Shown here: positions 31,928-42,638 of the stretch, in pieces
How the letters are laid out: each line of letters begins with the position of its first letter
Numbering within the stretch: the first letter of the stretch is position 1
Assembly: GCF_007990265.1 (NCBI RefSeq)
Contig: NZ_BJWH01000003.1
Location: 248,001 to 312,000, forward strand
Length of the DNA stretch: 64,000 bases
DNA from: Cellulomonas terrae
Lineage (GTDB): Bacteria; Actinomycetota; Actinomycetes; Actinomycetales; Cellulomonadaceae
Direction: 5' to 3'
Made by a program: the position numbers and the translations under genes
The notes under the pieces: model-generated
Seen by the model: only the letters and a program-made list of their open reading frames with translations
Told to the model about the DNA's origin: nothing
Databases searched by the model: none

Positions 31928-34900
31928 GGGCCACCTCCAGGATCTGGTCCCACACGCCGGGCGCGGCAGGGTCGAGGCCGTCGGCCTCGGCCTGCGCGAG
32001 CGCGCGGCGGACGCGGGCGTACTCGGTGGGCAGCAGGCGCGTGAAGCGCGCCCGGGTCGAGGGGAAGTCCTCGAGGAGCTGGGCGGCGACCGGCGAGCCG
32101 GTCTCGTCGAGGTGCGCGCGCAGGAGGCTCTGCACCAGCGCGGCGTCCTCGTCGTCGAGCGGGTCGAGCGCGAGCTCGTTGCTCCGGACGGCCTCCACGT
32201 TCACCAGCGCGGGAACGAGGTCCAGCACGTACGCCGTGCCGCCCGACATGCCGGCACCGAAGTTGCGGCCGGTCCGGCCGAGCACCAGGACGGTGCCGCC
32301 GGTCATGTACTCGCAGCCGTGGTCGCCCACGCCCTCGACGACGAGCGTCGCGCCGGAGTTCCGGACGCCGAAACGCTCACCGACCAGGCCGCGCAGGAAG
32401 ATCTGCCCGGTGGTCGCGCCGTAGCCGATGACGTTGCCGGCCACCACGTTGTGCTCGCTGGACAGGGCCGCGTTGCGGTCGGGCCGCACGACGATGCGCC
32501 CACCCGACAGCCCCTTGCCGACGTAGTCGTTGGCGTCGCCGAACAGCCGCAGCGTGATGCCGCGCGGCAGGAACGCCCCGAAGGACTGTCCGGCCGATCC
32601 CGTGAGCGTGACGTCGATCGTGTCGTCCGGCAGCCCGGCACCGCCGAACCGCTTGGTCACCTCGTGCCCGAGCATCGTGCCGACGGTGCGGTTGACGTTG
32701 CGCACCGGCAGGTCGATCCGGACCGGCTCGCTGCGCTCCAGCGCGTCGCCCGCGAGGGCGATCAGGCGGTTGTCGAGCGCGCGGTCCAGGCCGTGGTCCT
32801 GGTCCTTGGTGTGGTGCAGCTCCGTGCCGGCGGCCGGCGACGGGACCGCGAGAACCGGCGTCAGGTCGAGACCCTCGGCCTTCCAGTGGTCGATCGCCGC
32901 GCGCGTGTCCAGGAGCTCGACGTGGCCCACGGCCTCCAGCAGCGTGCGGAAGCCCAGCTGCGCGAGCAGCGCCCGGACCTCCTCCGCGACGAACTCCATG
33001 AACGTCACGACGAACTCGGGCTTGCCCGTGAACCGGGCACGCAGCTCCGGGTTCTGCGTCGCGACACCCACGGGGCAGGTGTCGAGGTGGCAGACGCGCA
33101 TCATCACGCAGCCGGACACGACGAGCGGCGCGGTCGCGAAACCGAACTCCTCGGCGCCCAGCAGCGCGCCGATGACCACGTCGCGCCCCGTCTTGAGCTG
33201 GCCGTCGACCTGGACGACCACGCGGTCGCGCAGGTTGTTCAGGACCAGGGTCTGCTGCGTCTCCGCGAGGCCGATCTCCCACGGCGTGCCCGCGTGCTTG
33301 AGCGACGTCAGCGGGCTCGCACCGGTGCCGCCGTCGTGACCCGAGATGAGCACGACGTCCGAGTGCGCCTTCGCGACACCCGCCGCGATGGTCCCGACGC
33401 CGAACTCGCTGACGAGCTTGGTGTGGATCCGCGCACGGGGGTTCGCGTTCTTGGCGTCGTGGATCAGCTGCGCCAGGTCCTCGATCGAGTAGATGTCGTG
33501 GTGCGGCGGCGGCGAGATGAGCCCGACGCCGGGCGTGGAGTGCCGGGTCCGCCCGATCCACGGGTACACCTTGTTGCCGGGCAGCTGACCGCCCTCGCCG
33601 GGCTTGGCGCCCTGGGCGAGCTTGATCTGGATGTCGTCGGCGTTCGTGAGGTACTCGCTGGTGACACCGAACCGGCCCGACGCGATCTGCTTGATCGCCG
33701 AGCGGCGCACCGGGTCGTGCAGGCGCTCCGGGTCCTCGCCGCCCTCACCGGTGTTCGACTTGCCGCCGATGCTGTTCATCGCGATCGCGAGCGTCTCGTG
33801 CGCCTCGATCGAGATCGAGCCGTAGGACATGGCGCCGGTGTTGAACCGCTTGACGATCTCGCTCACCGGCTCGACCTCGTCCAGCGGGACGGGCTCGCGC
33901 TCGCCCTCCTTGAACGCCAGCAGTCCACGCAGCGTCATCAGGCGCGACGACTGCTCGTCGACCCGGTTCGTGTACTGCTGGAAGACGTCGAACTGCCGCG
34001 TCCGCGTGGAGTGCTGCAGCCGGAACACCGTCTCCGGGTCGAACAGGTGGTCCTCGCCGTCCCGGCGCCACTGGTACTCGCCGCCGACCGCGAGCCGCAG
34101 GTGCGCCTGCCGGTTGCCGCTCGCCGGGTACGCGTCCGCGTGCCGTGCGGCGACCTCGGCCGCGATGACGTCGAGGCCGATGCCACCCAGGCGGCTCGTG
34201 GTGCCCGTGAAGTACTTGTCGACCAGCGGCTGCGAGAGCCCGATGGCCTCGAACACCTGCGCACCGCGGTACGACGCGATCGTGGAGATGCCCATCTTCG
34301 ACATGACCTTGAGCACGCCCTTTCCGAGCGCCTTGATCAGGTTGGCGACCGCCTTCTCGGGGCCGACGCCGGTGAGGTAGCCGGACCGGGCGAGGTCCTC
34401 GACCGTCTCCATCGCGAGGTACGGGTTGACCGCCGCCGCGCCGTAGCCGATCAGCAGCGCGACGTGGTGCACCTCGCGCACGTCACCGGCCTCGACGACC
34501 AGCGAGATCTGCGTGCGCGTGTGCCGACGCAGCGTGTGGTGGTGCACCGCGCTGAGCAGCAGCAGCGACGGGATCGGCGCGAGGTCGGCGTCCGAGTGCC
34601 GGTCCGACAGGACCAGGAAGCTGACCCCGTCGGCCACGGCCGCGTCGACCTCGGCAAAGATCTCCTCGAGACGCGCCTCGAGCGCCTCTCCCCCGCCGCT
34701 GACCTTGTAGAGCCCGCGGATGATCGTCGACCGGTACCCGAGCGACGGCTCCTTGGCGACGTGCACGATCTTCGCGAGCTGGTCGTTGTCGATCACCGGG
34801 AACGGCAGGATCAGCTTGCGCGCGTGACCGGGGCCGTCCTCCAGCAGGTTCGGCTCCGGTCCGATGGCGCCGCCGATCGCGGTCACCAACTCCTCGCGGA

Positions 34901-36485
34901 TGGCGTCCAGCGGCGGGTTGGTCACCTGCGCGAACATCTGCGTGAAGTAGTCGAAGAGCATCCGCGGGCGCGTCGACAGCACCGCGACCGGGGTGTCCGA
35001 GCCCATCGCACCCAGCGGCTCCGCGCCCGCGGCGGCCATGGGGCTGAGCAGGATCTTCAGCTCTTCCTCGGTGTACCCGAAGGCGCGCTGCCGACGACGC
35101 ACCGAGGCGGCCGAGTGCGCGACGTGCTCACGCTCGGGCAGCTGCTGCAGGTAGACGGAGTTGTCGCGCACCCAGTCCGCGTAGGGACGCTGGGCGGCCA
35201 GGGAGGACTTGATCTCCTGGTCGTCGATGATCCGGCCCTTGCCGGTGTCCACCAGGAACATGCGACCGGGCTCGAGCCGGCCCTTCGCGACGATCGTCGC
35301 GGGGTCGATGTCCAGGACGCCCGCCTCGGACGCGCACACGACGAGCCCGTCCTCGGTCACCCAGTACCGGCCGGGGCGCAGGCCGTTGCGGTCCTGCACC
35401 GACCCGATCAGGGTGCCGTCGGTGAACGTGATCGCCGCCGGCCCGTCCCAGGGCTCCATGAGCGTCGAGTGGTACTCGTAGAACGCGCGGCGCGACGCAT
35501 CCATCTGGGCGTGGTTCTCCCACGCCTCCGGGATCATCATCATGACCGCGTGCGGCAGGGTCCGCCCCGACAGGTGCAGCAGCTCGAGCACCTCGTCGAA
35601 GCTGCCGGAGTCCGAGCCGCCCGGCGTACAGACCGGCAGCAGCGGCGTCAGGTCGCCCAGCTCGTCGCTGGCCAGCGTGCCCTCGCGGGCGGCCATCCAG
35701 TTGCGGTTGCCCCGGACGGTGTTGATCTCGCCGTTGTGCGCGATCATCCGGAACGGCTGCGCGAGCGGCCAGGAGGGGAACGTGTTCGTCGAGAAGCGCG
35801 AGTGCACGAGTGCGATCTCGGAGGCGTACCGCGGGTCGGACAGGTCGGCGAAGAACGGCTCGAGCTGCCCGGTGGTGAGCATGCCCTTGTAGGCGATCGT
35901 GCGGGCCGAGAGCGACGCGAAGTACAGCCCGTGCTCCCGCTCGGCGCGCTTGCGCAGCCGGTACGCCCGGCGGTCCAGGTCGATCCCCGACAGCTCGCGC
36001 GACGGGTCCGCGACCACCAGCTGGCGGAAGACGGGCATCGACGCGCGCGCGGTCGGTCCGACGAGGTCCGCCGTCACCACGACCTCGCGCCACGCGAGGA
36101 CGTCGAGCTTCTCCTCGGCGGCGATCGACTCCAGCGCGGCCACGGCGAGGCGCTGCTCCGTCTCGTCGACGGGCAGGAACGCCATGCCGATCGCGTAGAA
36201 CCCGGCGGGCGGGAGCTCGGCGTCCACCACGTCCCGCAGGAACGCGTCGGGGATCTGCGTGAGGATGCCGGCGCCGTCGCCGCTGTCCTCCTCGGCGCCC
36301 ACGGCGCCACGGTGGTCGAGGTTGAGCAGCGCGGTCAGACCCGCGTCGACGATGTCCCGACCGGGCGTGCCGCGCAGCGTGGCGACGAAGGCGAAACCGC
36401 ACGCGTCGTGCTCGGCAGCGGGGTCGTAGAGACCCTGCGGCAGCGGCGCGCGTACTGCGCCAAGGCTCGCGGGCGACGTCGACAT
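31920..36485 (-). CDS. gltB: Glutamate synthase large subunit
   Basis: A 1521-residue enzyme with, in order, a glutaminase domain (Cys29 in [10 protein letters not shown] becomes the catalytic N-terminal cysteine after propeptide removal), a central domain, an FMN-binding synthase barrel ([14 protein letters not shown] and later [12 protein letters not shown]), the 3Fe-4S cluster [15 protein letters not shown] near residue 1145, and the C-terminal GXGXG beta-helix. Ammonia released from glutamine is channelled to 2-oxoglutarate. The ATG at 36485 gives a 28-residue propeptide; an in-frame ATG at 36566 would lengthen it to 55. It ends by overlapping gltD. Confidence 0.96.
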   Translation of the reverse strand: MSTSPASLGAVRAPLPQGLYDPAAEHDACGFAFVATLRGTPGRDIVDAGLTALLNLDHRGAVGAEEDSGDGAGILTQIPDAFLRDVVDAELPPAGFYAIGMAFLPVDETEQRLAVAALESIAAEEKLDVLAWREVVVTADLVGPTARASMPVFRQLVVADPSRELSGIDLDRRAYRLRKRAEREHGLYFASLSARTIAYKGMLTTGQLEPFFADLSDPRYASEIALVHSRFSTNTFPSWPLAQPFRMIAHNGEINTVRGNRNWMAAREGTLASDELGDLTPLLPVCTPGGSDSGSFDEVLELLHLSGRTLPHAVMMMIPEAWENHAQMDASRRAFYEYHSTLMEPWDGPAAITFTDGTLIGSVQDRNGLRPGRYWVTEDGLVVCASEAGVLDIDPATIVAKGRLEPGRMFLVDTGKGRIIDDQEIKSSLAAQRPYADWVRDNSVYLQQLPEREHVAHSAASVRRRQRAFGYTEEELKILLSPMAAAGAEPLGAMGSDTPVAVLSTRPRMLFDYFTQMFAQVTNPPLDAIREELVTAIGGAIGPEPNLLEDGPGHARKLILPFPVIDNDQLAKIVHVAKEPSLGYRSTIIRGLYKVSGGGEALEARLEEIFAEVDAAVADGVSFLVLSDRHSDADLAPIPSLLLLSAVHHHTLRRHTRTQISLVVEAGDVREVHHVALLIGYGAAAVNPYLAMETVEDLARSGYLTGVGPEKAVANLIKALGKGVLKVMSKMGISTIASYRGAQVFEAIGLSQPLVDKYFTGTTSRLGGIGLDVIAAEVAARHADAYPASGNRQAHLRLAVGGEYQWRRDGEDHLFDPETVFRLQHSTRTRQFDVFQQYTNRVDEQSSRLMTLRGLLAFKEGEREPVPLDEVEPVSEIVKRFNTGAMSYGSISIEAHETLAIAMNSIGGKSNTGEGGEDPERLHDPVRRSAIKQIASGRFGVTSEYLTNADDIQIKLAQGAKPGEGGQLPGNKVYPWIGRTRHSTPGVGLISPPPHHDIYSIEDLAQLIHDAKNANPRARIHTKLVSEFGVGTIAAGVAKAHSDVVLISGHDGGTGASPLTSLKHAGTPWEIGLAETQQTLVLNNLRDRVVVQVDGQLKTGRDVVIGALLGAEEFGFATAPLVVSGCVMMRVCHLDTCPVGVATQNPELRARFTGKPEFVVTFMEFVAEEVRALLAQLGFRTLLEAVGHVELLDTRAAIDHWKAEGLDLTPVLAVPSPAAGTELHHTKDQDHGLDRALDNRLIALAGDALERSEPVRIDLPVRNVNRTVGTMLGHEVTKRFGGAGLPDDTIDVTLTGSAGQSFGAFLPRGITLRLFGDANDYVGKGLSGGRIVVRPDRNAALSSEHNVVAGNVIGYGATTGQIFLRGLVGERFGVRNSGATLVVEGVGDHGCEYMTGGTVLVLGRTGRNFGAGMSGGTAYVLDLVPALVNVEAVRSNELALDPLDDEDAALVQSLLRAHLDETGSPVAAQLLEDFPSTRARFTRLLPTEYARVRRALAQAEADGLDPAAPGVWDQILEVARG

Positions 36486-36570
36486 CTGCACCGTCCTCAC
36501 GGTCCCCGACAGGGTCGGGGAATTGCACGAACAAGGGGGGAACGGGGACGTCGTCGGCCCAGTCATGGTG

Positions 36571-36576
36571 ACGATA
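36571..36576 (-). promoter_or_regulatory. Candidate -10 for gltBD
   Basis: TATCGT on the minus strand in the 151-base gap after lgt would give an untranslated leader of about 80 bases before the ATG at 36485. It suggests gltBD can be transcribed separately from the trp genes. Confidence 0.4.
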
Positions 36577-36636
36577 CAGCGCGGTGGATGGACCGCCCGC
36601 ATCGTGTGCGGAGCAGGGTGACCGCTCGCCCGCGGG

Positions 36637-37518
36637 TCAGCGGGTGGAATCGGTCGCGATCTCCTCGTCGTCCTGCACGGTGGGGGGTGCCAGCAGGAGG
36701 GTCGTGTCACGTCCTGGGTGCCGGCGCCCGACCACCACGAACGCTACCAGCGCTCCGAGGCCGACGATGATCGACGTCCAGACGTTGACCCGCAGGCCCA
36801 GGATCTCGTGCGCCGGGTCGATCCGGAGCATCTCGATCCAGAGCCGCCCGCTGGTGTAGATGACGACGTAGAGCCAGAACACGCGCCCGTAGCCGAGCTG
36901 GAGCTTGCGGTCCAACCAGATCAGCAGCGCCGCTCCGGCGAGGTTCCAGACCATCTCGTAGAGGAACGTCGGGTGGTAGAGCGTGCCCGCGGGGTCGCCG
37001 ACCGGCATGAAGGCGGGGTCGATCCGCAGCCCCCAGGGCAGGGTCGTCGGGCTGCCGAACAGCTCCTGGTTGAACCAGTTGCCCAGCCGGCCGAGCGCCT
37101 GGGCGACGAGCAGACCGGGCGCCAGGGCGTCCGCCCACGGGGCGAGCCGTACCCCCTGACGGCGGCAGCCGATCCACGCACCGACGGCGCCGAACGCCAC
37201 CGCGCCCCAGATCCCGAGGCCCCCCTCCCAGATGTACAGGGCCCGGATGGGCTCGCCACCGACGCCGAAGTACGCGTCGGGCGAGGTGATCACGTGGTAG
37301 ATCCGCCCGCCGACGATGCCGAACGGCACCGCCCAGAACGCGATCTCGAGGGTCGTGTCCGCCTCGCCGCCGCGCTCGACCCACCGGCGCCGTGTCATCC
37401 AGAGCGCAGCGACGATGCCGAGCAGGATCGCGAACGCGTAGGCGCGCAGCGGGAAGGGACCGAGGTGCCAGACGCCGGTCGACGGGCTCGGGATCGCGAG
37501 CGGCACCAGCGCGCTCAT
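36637..37518 (-). CDS. lgt: Prolipoprotein diacylglyceryl transferase
   Basis: A 293-residue membrane enzyme that attaches diacylglycerol to the lipobox cysteine of secreted prolipoproteins. The Lgt signature [13 protein letters not shown] is near residue 142, with HPTFLYE near 192 and [11 protein letters not shown] near 235. Seven membrane spans are plausible. The start overlaps the trpA stop as ATGA. Its substrates in this window include the ABC-importer binding protein and the FKBP lipoprotein. The short C-terminal tail is normal for actinobacterial Lgt. Confidence 0.96.
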   Translation of the reverse strand: MSALVPLAIPSPSTGVWHLGPFPLRAYAFAILLGIVAALWMTRRRWVERGGEADTTLEIAFWAVPFGIVGGRIYHVITSPDAYFGVGGEPIRALYIWEGGLGIWGAVAFGAVGAWIGCRRQGVRLAPWADALAPGLLVAQALGRLGNWFNQELFGSPTTLPWGLRIDPAFMPVGDPAGTLYHPTFLYEMVWNLAGAALLIWLDRKLQLGYGRVFWLYVVIYTSGRLWIEMLRIDPAHEILGLRVNVWTSIIVGLGALVAFVVVGRRHPGRDTTLLLAPPTVQDDEEIATDSTR

Positions 37519-38336
37519 CGGTCGCTCCTCGTCGCGGAGCGCACACCCTCGGCGAGGTCGGCGGTCACGCGGGCCAGCGCGGCGCGTCCGGCGGCGTCGT
37601 CGTCCGCGTCCAGCAGGGCACGAACCAGGGCGGATCCGACGATGACCCCGTCGGCGTACCCGGCGATGTCGGCAGCCTGCTCGCGCCGGGACACGCCCAG
37701 CCCGACGCACACGCGCTGCGCGCCGGCCGCCCGGGTCGCCGCGACGAGCTCGGCGGCCTTCGCGCCGACGGTCGCGCGCTCCCCCGTCACGCCCATCGTC
37801 GAGGCCGCGTAGACGAACCCGCGCGAGGCGGCTGCCGTCGAGGCGAGGCGCTCCGGCGTCGAGCTCGGTGCGACGAGGAACACCCGGTCCAGACCGTGCC
37901 GGTCCGAGGCGGCGATCCAGTCGGCCGCCTCGTCGGGGATGAGGTCCGGGGTGATCAGCCCGGCGCCGCCCGCCGCGGCGAGGTCCCGCGCGAACGCGTC
38001 GACGCCGTAGCGCAGCACCAGGTTCCAGTAGGTCATGACCAGCACCGGAGCGCCGCGGCCGGACACCTGCTCGACGGCGCGGATCGTGTCCCCCACCCGC
38101 GTCCCAGCGGCGAGCGCGGCGTCGACCGCCCGCTGGATGGTGGGACCGTCCATCACGGGGTCGCTGTACGGGACGCCCAGCTCGACGACGTCGGCACCGG
38201 CGTCGATCATCGTGCGGACGGCTTCCACCGACCCGGCGACCGACGGGTAGCCGACAGGCAGGTAGCCGACGAGCGCCGAGCGCCCGAGGGCGTCGAGGTG
38301 CTCCGCCACCTGGGACCGCACCGCGACCGTGCTCAC
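37515..38336 (-). CDS. trpA: Tryptophan synthase alpha chain
   Basis: A 273-residue TIM-barrel subunit that cleaves indole-3-glycerol phosphate to indole and glyceraldehyde 3-phosphate. The catalytic Glu is in [15 protein letters not shown] near residue 46, the catalytic Asp in [11 protein letters not shown] near 129, and the phosphate-binding glycines in the later TMGVTG and GLGVS segments. The GTG start overlaps the trpB stop as GTGA, supporting coupled synthesis of the alpha-beta complex. It is followed by lgt with another ATGA overlap. Confidence 0.95.
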   Translation of the reverse strand: MSTVAVRSQVAEHLDALGRSALVGYLPVGYPSVAGSVEAVRTMIDAGADVVELGVPYSDPVMDGPTIQRAVDAALAAGTRVGDTIRAVEQVSGRGAPVLVMTYWNLVLRYGVDAFARDLAAAGGAGLITPDLIPDEAADWIAASDRHGLDRVFLVAPSSTPERLASTAAASRGFVYAASTMGVTGERATVGAKAAELVAATRAAGAQRVCVGLGVSRREQAADIAGYADGVIVGSALVRALLDADDDAAGRAALARVTADLAEGVRSATRSDR

Positions 38337-39649
38337 AGCTGCTCTCCTTGGTCGGCCAGCACGACGGGCTCGTCCTCGATGAGGTCGAACCACGCCGCGG
38401 CGGTGGCCACGTCCTTGTCCCCACGTCCCGACAGGTTGACCAGCAGCACCGGCTCGTGGCCGTCGTCGCCGGTCCAGCCCGACAGCTCGCTGCCCAGCTG
38501 GATCGCGCCCGCCAGGGCGTGCGCGGACTCGATGGCCGGGATGATCCCCTCGGTCCGGCACAGGAGGCGGAACGCCTCCATCGCCTCGGCGTCCGTCACC
38601 GGCCAGTAGTCCGCGCGGCCGATGTCGTGCAGCCACGCGTGCTCCGGACCGACGCTCGGATAGTCCAGACCGGCGGAGACCGAGTGGCTGGGCAGCGTCT
38701 GCCCGTCGTCGTCCTGCAGCAGGTACGACTTCGCGCCGTGCAGCACGCCGGGCTCGCCGCCCGAGAACCGCGCGGCGTGCCGGCCCGAGGAGATCCCCGC
38801 GCCGCCCGCCTCGAAGCCGAAGAGCCGGACGCCCGGGTCGTCGAGGAACGCGTTGAAGATGCCCATCGCGTTGGACCCGCCGCCCACGCACGCGGCGACC
38901 GCGTCGGGCAGGCGGCCGATCTCCTCGAGGAGCTGGGCCTTGGCCTCCTCGCCGATGATCTTGTGGAAGTCGCGCACCATCTCGGGGAACGGGTGCGGTC
39001 CCGTGACCGTGCCGAGCAGGTAGTGCGTCGTCTCGACGTTGGCCACCCAGTCGCGCAGCGCCTCGTTGATCGCGTCCTTGAGCGTCCGGGTCCCGATCGT
39101 CACGGGGATCACCTCGGCGCCCAGCAGCTTCATCCGGGCGACGTTGAGCGCCTGCCGCTGCGTGTCCTCCTCGCCCATGTACACGACGCACTCGAGGTCG
39201 AGCAGCGCGGCCGCGGTCGCGGTCGCCACGCCGTGCTGGCCGGCGCCCGTCTCCGCGATCACGCGCGTCTTGCCCATGCGCTTGACCAGCAGGGCCTGTC
39301 CCAGCACGTTGTTGATCTTGTGCGAGCCGGTGTGGTTGAGGTCCTCACGCTTGAGGAAGACCCGCACGCCCGGCGCGACGTGCTGCGCGAACCGCGGCAC
39401 CTCCGTCAGCGGGCTGGGCCGGCCGGTGTAGGTGCGGTGCAGCCGTGCCAGCTCGCGCCCGAACGCGGGGTCCGTCAGCGCCTTGTGGTACGCCGTGTCC
39501 AGCTCGTCGAGGGCCGCGATCAGCGCCTCCGGCACGAACCGGCCGCCGAACTCGCCGAAGTACGGCCCGGCGTGGGTGGACAGGGGGCCGCTCGCCGTGG
39601 CCTCGAGAAGCTTGTCCGACAGGGCCTCGACGGTCGGCCGACCGGTCAC
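38333..39649 (-). CDS. trpB: Tryptophan synthase beta chain
   Basis: A 438-residue PLP enzyme condensing indole with serine. The PLP lysine is in HTGSHKINN near residue 111; other hallmarks are [14 protein letters not shown] near 28, GAGQHGVA near 136, and the glycine loop [10 protein letters not shown] near 258. The N-terminal extension of about 25 residues is usual for actinobacteria. The GTG start overlaps the trpC stop. The order trpC-trpB-trpA is uninterrupted here. Confidence 0.96.
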   Translation of the reverse strand: MTGRPTVEALSDKLLEATASGPLSTHAGPYFGEFGGRFVPEALIAALDELDTAYHKALTDPAFGRELARLHRTYTGRPSPLTEVPRFAQHVAPGVRVFLKREDLNHTGSHKINNVLGQALLVKRMGKTRVIAETGAGQHGVATATAAALLDLECVVYMGEEDTQRQALNVARMKLLGAEVIPVTIGTRTLKDAINEALRDWVANVETTHYLLGTVTGPHPFPEMVRDFHKIIGEEAKAQLLEEIGRLPDAVAACVGGGSNAMGIFNAFLDDPGVRLFGFEAGGAGISSGRHAARFSGGEPGVLHGAKSYLLQDDDGQTLPSHSVSAGLDYPSVGPEHAWLHDIGRADYWPVTDAEAMEAFRLLCRTEGIIPAIESAHALAGAIQLGSELSGWTGDDGHEPVLLVNLSGRGDKDVATAAAWFDLIEDEPVVLADQGEQL

Positions 39650-40458
39650 TGGCGCACCGCCCGCAGGGACGGATGGGCACCCGCTGCGACGAGGTCGGCG
39701 ACCGACTCGCGAGGGGCGTCGTCGGTGACCAGCGCCTCGCCGACCAGCACCGCGTCGGCACCGGCGCGCGCATAGTCCATGACGTCGTGGGGTCCGCGGA
39801 CGCCCGACTCGGCGATCTTGACGATGTGCGACGGGATGGCCGGCGCCACCCGGGCGAACGTGGTGCGGTCCACCTCGAGCGAGCGCAGGTCGCGGGCGTT
39901 GACGCCGATCACGCGGGCACCGGCGTCGGCGGCCCGGGAGACCTCCTCGGCGTCGTGCACCTCGACGAGGGCGGTCATGCCCAGGGAGTGCACGCGCTCG
40001 ACGAGGGACTCGAGCACCGTCTGCTCGAGGGCGGCGACGATGAGGAGCACGAGGTCGGCGCCGTGCGCGCGGGCCTCCCACACCTGGTAGGGCGTCACGA
40101 CGAAGTCCTTGCGCAGCACCGGGATGTCCACGCGGGCGCGGACGGCGTCCAGGTCCGCCAGCGAGCCGTGGAACCGGCGCTCCTCGGTGAGCACCGAGAT
40201 GACGGCGGCGCCGCCCTTCTCGTACTCGGCGGCCAGCGCCGCGGGGTCCTTGATGGTGGCGAGCGCACCCTTGCTCGGGCTCGAGCGCTTCACCTCGGCG
40301 ATCACGCGGACCGCGTCCTCGGCGCGCAGCCGGCCGACGCACTCGATCGCGGACTCGCGGCGACGCGCACGTTCCTTCACCTCGGCGAGCGGGGTCGCCT
40401 GCTCGCGGACGGCAAGGTCCTGCCTGACTCCCGCGACGATGTCGTCCAGGACGGTCAT
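39646..40458 (-). CDS. trpC: Indole-3-glycerol phosphate synthase
   Basis: A 270-residue TIM-barrel enzyme that closes the indole ring in tryptophan synthesis. Conserved motifs are [13 protein letters not shown] near residue 52 (catalytic Glu and Lys), [12 protein letters not shown] near 88, VLRKDFVV near 112, and [13 protein letters not shown] near 185. GGAGAAGG lies 8-14 bases before the ATG. A hairpin and a candidate promoter precede the gene, so trpCBA may also be expressed independently of trpE. Confidence 0.96.
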   Translation of the reverse strand: MTVLDDIVAGVRQDLAVREQATPLAEVKERARRRESAIECVGRLRAEDAVRVIAEVKRSSPSKGALATIKDPAALAAEYEKGGAAVISVLTEERRFHGSLADLDAVRARVDIPVLRKDFVVTPYQVWEARAHGADLVLLIVAALEQTVLESLVERVHSLGMTALVEVHDAEEVSRAADAGARVIGVNARDLRSLEVDRTTFARVAPAIPSHIVKIAESGVRGPHDVMDYARAGADAVLVGEALVTDDAPRESVADLVAAGAHPSLRAVRQ

Positions 40459-40533
40459 CGAGAACTCACCTTCTCCCCCGGTCGGTTCCGGACCTGCTGC
40501 TCGCCGTCGGTCGTGGCGGCGGTCCGGTGAGCC

Positions 40534-40573
40534 ATCGTAGAACGGTCCCGGAGTGACCCCGACCACAGGTCGG
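40534..40573 (-). promoter_or_regulatory. Hairpin and candidate -10 ahead of trpC
   Basis: CCGACC-ACA-GGTCGG (40559-40573) is a small hairpin after the DUF2752 gene, and TACGAT (minus strand, 40534-40539) is a possible -10 giving a leader of about 70 bases to trpC. No tryptophan codons occur in the leader, so classical attenuation is unlikely. Confidence 0.35.
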
Positions 40574-40591
40574 TGGCTGGGACGGGCAGCG

Positions 40592-41065
40592 TCACGGGAG
40601 CATCCACGGGGCCAGCGCCGGGACGTTGCGCAGCACCCCGAAGCCGACGACCACCGCCAGCAGGACCCACGCCAGCCACGTGGGCGCCGGCCGGGCACGA
40701 CGCCCCTGTGCCGCGCGGGCGACCCAGCGACCCCACAGCACGATCACCAGGGGCACGGCGAGCACCCACAGCGGGTTCATCGCCCAGGCCCCGGCCAGGT
40801 CCCCGGTCGCGAGGTCGTGCGTCGCGCGCAGGCCGCCGCAGGCCGGGCACCACAGGCCCGTCAGAGCGAACAGCGGGCAGCCGCCGTAGCTCCCGGTGAC
40901 GTGCGGGTCCCGTACCGCCAGCAGCGCCGTGGCGAGCACGACCACCCCGCCGGTCACGAGCGGGGCGGTCAACGACGCACGACGGCCCGCTCCGTCCGGC
41001 GCGGGTGCGTCGGACGGGAGCGGGCCGGTCGGCAGGACCTGCGGACCGTCGTCGACGGTCGCCAC
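40592..41065 (-). CDS. DUF2752 domain membrane protein
   Basis: A 157-residue protein with three predicted spans (about residues 33-50, 96-113, 132-150). The DUF2752 signature [19 protein letters not shown] is near residue 70, with the two-cysteine CPACGG core. The family's function is unknown. It lies one base from the stop of the next gene upstream (41067), within the trp cluster, and starts with GTG at 41065. Confidence 0.85.
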   Translation of the reverse strand: MATVDDGPQVLPTGPLPSDAPAPDGAGRRASLTAPLVTGGVVVLATALLAVRDPHVTGSYGGCPLFALTGLWCPACGGLRATHDLATGDLAGAWAMNPLWVLAVPLVIVLWGRWVARAAQGRRARPAPTWLAWVLLAVVVGFGVLRNVPALAPWMLP

Positions 41066-41066
41066 G

Positions 41067-41600
41067 TCAGTAGCTCGAGGTATAACCCTCGTTGAACGCG
41101 TCCCGGAAGTCGGCGTTCGAGAACAGCACGGCGAACAGGATGATGCCGAGCACCGAGAGCACGATCGCGATCCAGCCGAGGATGATCCCCGCCGTCGCCA
41201 TGCCGCCGTTGTTCGCCTCGCCGCGCGCGACCGCCTTCTTGGCGTTGTTGCCGACGATGATCGCCGGGATGCCTGTCAGGAAGCCGCACGAGAGCACGAA
41301 CGACACGATGCCGAGCACGAGCGACCAGACGGCCAGGCTGTTCTTCGGGTACGCGGCGCCGTAGCCCGCTCCCGGCTGCGCGTAGCCGCCGGGTGCCGAA
41401 CCGTACGGCGCAGCGGCCGGGTACTGCGGTGTGGAGCCGGGGTACTGGGGTGCGCCACCGGCGCCCGGGTACGTCGAAGCGGCCGGCTCCTGCGGGTACG
41501 GCGGCGGCGCGGCGGGGTACTGCGGGGCCCCGCTGGGGTCCTGCGGCTGCTGCGGCTCTCCGCTCCCGTACGGGTTCTGCGGCTCGTTGGGGGTCGACAT
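41067..41600 (-). CDS. DUF4190 domain membrane protein with proline/tyrosine-rich N-terminus
   Basis: A 177-residue protein. Residues 1-85 are a low-complexity Pro-Gln-Tyr-Gly stretch (repeated APQYP and similar units), typical of actinobacterial membrane proteins. The C-terminal half has two spans (about 88-110 and 133-160) in the DUF4190 pattern NSLAVWSLVLGIVSFVLS and NNGGMATAGIILGWIAIVLS. AGGAGG lies 5 bases before the ATG at 41600. Function unknown; location in the trp cluster may be incidental. Confidence 0.82.
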   Translation of the reverse strand: MSTPNEPQNPYGSGEPQQPQDPSGAPQYPAAPPPYPQEPAASTYPGAGGAPQYPGSTPQYPAAAPYGSAPGGYAQPGAGYGAAYPKNSLAVWSLVLGIVSFVLSCGFLTGIPAIIVGNNAKKAVARGEANNGGMATAGIILGWIAIVLSVLGIILFAVLFSNADFRDAFNEGYTSSY

Positions 41601-41657
41601 CGGTCCTCCTCGGTCGCGTGCGCTCACCCGGTCGGGCGGCGGTCGATCTGGTGCGGG

Positions 41658-41963
41658 TCAGTGCCCGCCGGTGCGTGCCTGGCGGGCACGCGTCTTGTCG
41701 CCGCCCTGCCCGTAGCCCGACGTCTGCAGCACCTTGCCCACCACCAGGCTGGCGACGAGCAGGCCCATGCCCACCCAGAAGAGCCACACCATGGCGAACA
41801 GCACGCCGAGACCGGCGATGGTGAACGTGATGACCACGGCGTAGGTGGTGAACCACGCCGCGAGCGTCTTGCCGTGGTTGGTCGGGGCGGCCGTCGGCGG
41901 CAGGTGCATCGCCTCGGTCCGCGTGGCGTTCTGTGCGCGGTGCGCGAGAGTGTCGTCAGCCAT
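41658..41963 (-). CDS. HGxxxAAW-motif small membrane protein of the trp cluster
   Basis: A 101-residue protein with the motif NHGKTLAAW near residue 29, which matches the HGxxPAAW-type family found beside trp genes in actinobacteria. Two membrane spans follow (about residues 39-60 and 63-80). Function is unknown, but the conserved neighbourhood suggests a link to tryptophan biosynthesis or transport. AAGGG lies about 10 bases before the ATG, and a TAGGGT hexamer further upstream may be its promoter. Confidence 0.85.
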   Translation of the reverse strand: MADDTLAHRAQNATRTEAMHLPPTAAPTNHGKTLAAWFTTYAVVITFTIAGLGVLFAMVWLFWVGMGLLVASLVVGKVLQTSGYGQGGDKTRARQARTGGH

Positions 41964-41996
41964 CAGTGGGTGCCCTTCGTGCTCGGTTCTGCGCTC

Positions 41997-42002
41997 ACCC
42001 TA
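41997..42002 (-). promoter_or_regulatory. Candidate internal promoter in the trp cluster
   Basis: TAGGGT on the minus strand lies 33 bases before the ATG at 41963, between the Trp-associated membrane protein gene and the HGxxxAAW gene. Confidence 0.4.
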
Positions 42003-42041
42003 TCCGACCCGCTCGGTGCTGCCCGGCACCTGCGTCGCACG

Positions 42042-42638
42042 TCAGGACGGGTCGTCGCCACGGCTGAGGGCATCCCAGTCCGACCGCTCGTCGGGCTCGG
42101 CGGGCGGCTGTGCGGGGGCACCTGCAGCCGCGGGCTCGTGCCGCTGCGAGGGTCCTGACCACGCTCGCGAGGCACGCAGGAACCAGACGCCCGCGGCGAC
42201 GTCGAGGATCCCCACGCCGACCGCGACCCACGGCCAGATGCTGGTCGTCACGGGTCCGGCCAGCGTGCCCACCCCGGTCTGTGCCGCGACGACGGGCGTG
42301 ACCGCGGCGACCGGGTCCGCCGTGACGGCGAGCGCCGTGGCCGCGACGAGCACGCCGCACGCCACCACCACCGCCGCCACCACCCAGCGACCTGCCCGGC
42401 CGACCAGCCCGACGGCCGCGACGGCCGCGAGGATCGCGACCGCCGCCGCGAGGACCGCCGGGGCGGCCTGGGTGCCGGTGACCTCGACCGTGACCACACC
42501 CTGCAGCGCGGTGGTGCCCGTCGTCGTGAACCAGGTGGGCACCGCGACGACCGCGGTCAGCCCCGCCAGGACGAGCAGCACCCCCGCCGCGCGCCCTCGG
42601 CCCCCACGGCGGCGGTCGGCCGGCTGCGTGACCGTCAC
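42042..42638 (-). CDS. Tryptophan-associated transmembrane protein (Trp_oprn_chp family)
   Basis: A 198-residue protein with about four spans (near residues 18-36, 62-80, 88-108, 134-155) and a hydrophilic C-terminus with RSDWDALSRGDDP. This pattern matches the family of membrane proteins encoded next to trpE in actinobacteria. The GTG start overlaps the trpE stop as GTGA, so the two are translationally coupled. Biochemical role unknown; tryptophan or anthranilate transport has been suggested by context only. Confidence 0.85.
   Translation of the reverse strand: MTVTQPADRRRGGRGRAAGVLLVLAGLTAVVAVPTWFTTTGTTALQGVVTVEVTGTQAAPAVLAAAVAILAAVAAVGLVGRAGRWVVAAVVVACGVLVAATALAVTADPVAAVTPVVAAQTGVGTLAGPVTTSIWPWVAVGVGILDVAAGVWFLRASRAWSGPSQRHEPAAAGAPAQPPAEPDERSDWDALSRGDDPS

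Noticed and set aside
36486..36566. Upstream in-frame ATG as the gltB start
   Set aside because: It would give a 55-residue propeptide; the ATG at 36485 gives a normal short propeptide before the catalytic cysteine. Not excluded.
36697..36703. Another TGTCACGT-like sequence as an ECF41 promoter
   Set aside because: It lies inside the lgt coding region and has no CGGTCGAG at the right distance.
31548..36770. A 1740-codon open frame antisense to gltB
   Set aside because: It is a mirror of the GC-rich codon usage of gltB, with arginine- and low-complexity-rich translation and no recognisable domain; gltB itself is unambiguous.
40455..40535. A 26-codon frame before trpC as a tryptophan attenuator leader
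   Set aside because: It contains no tryptophan codons and no paired terminator/antiterminator stems could be drawn.
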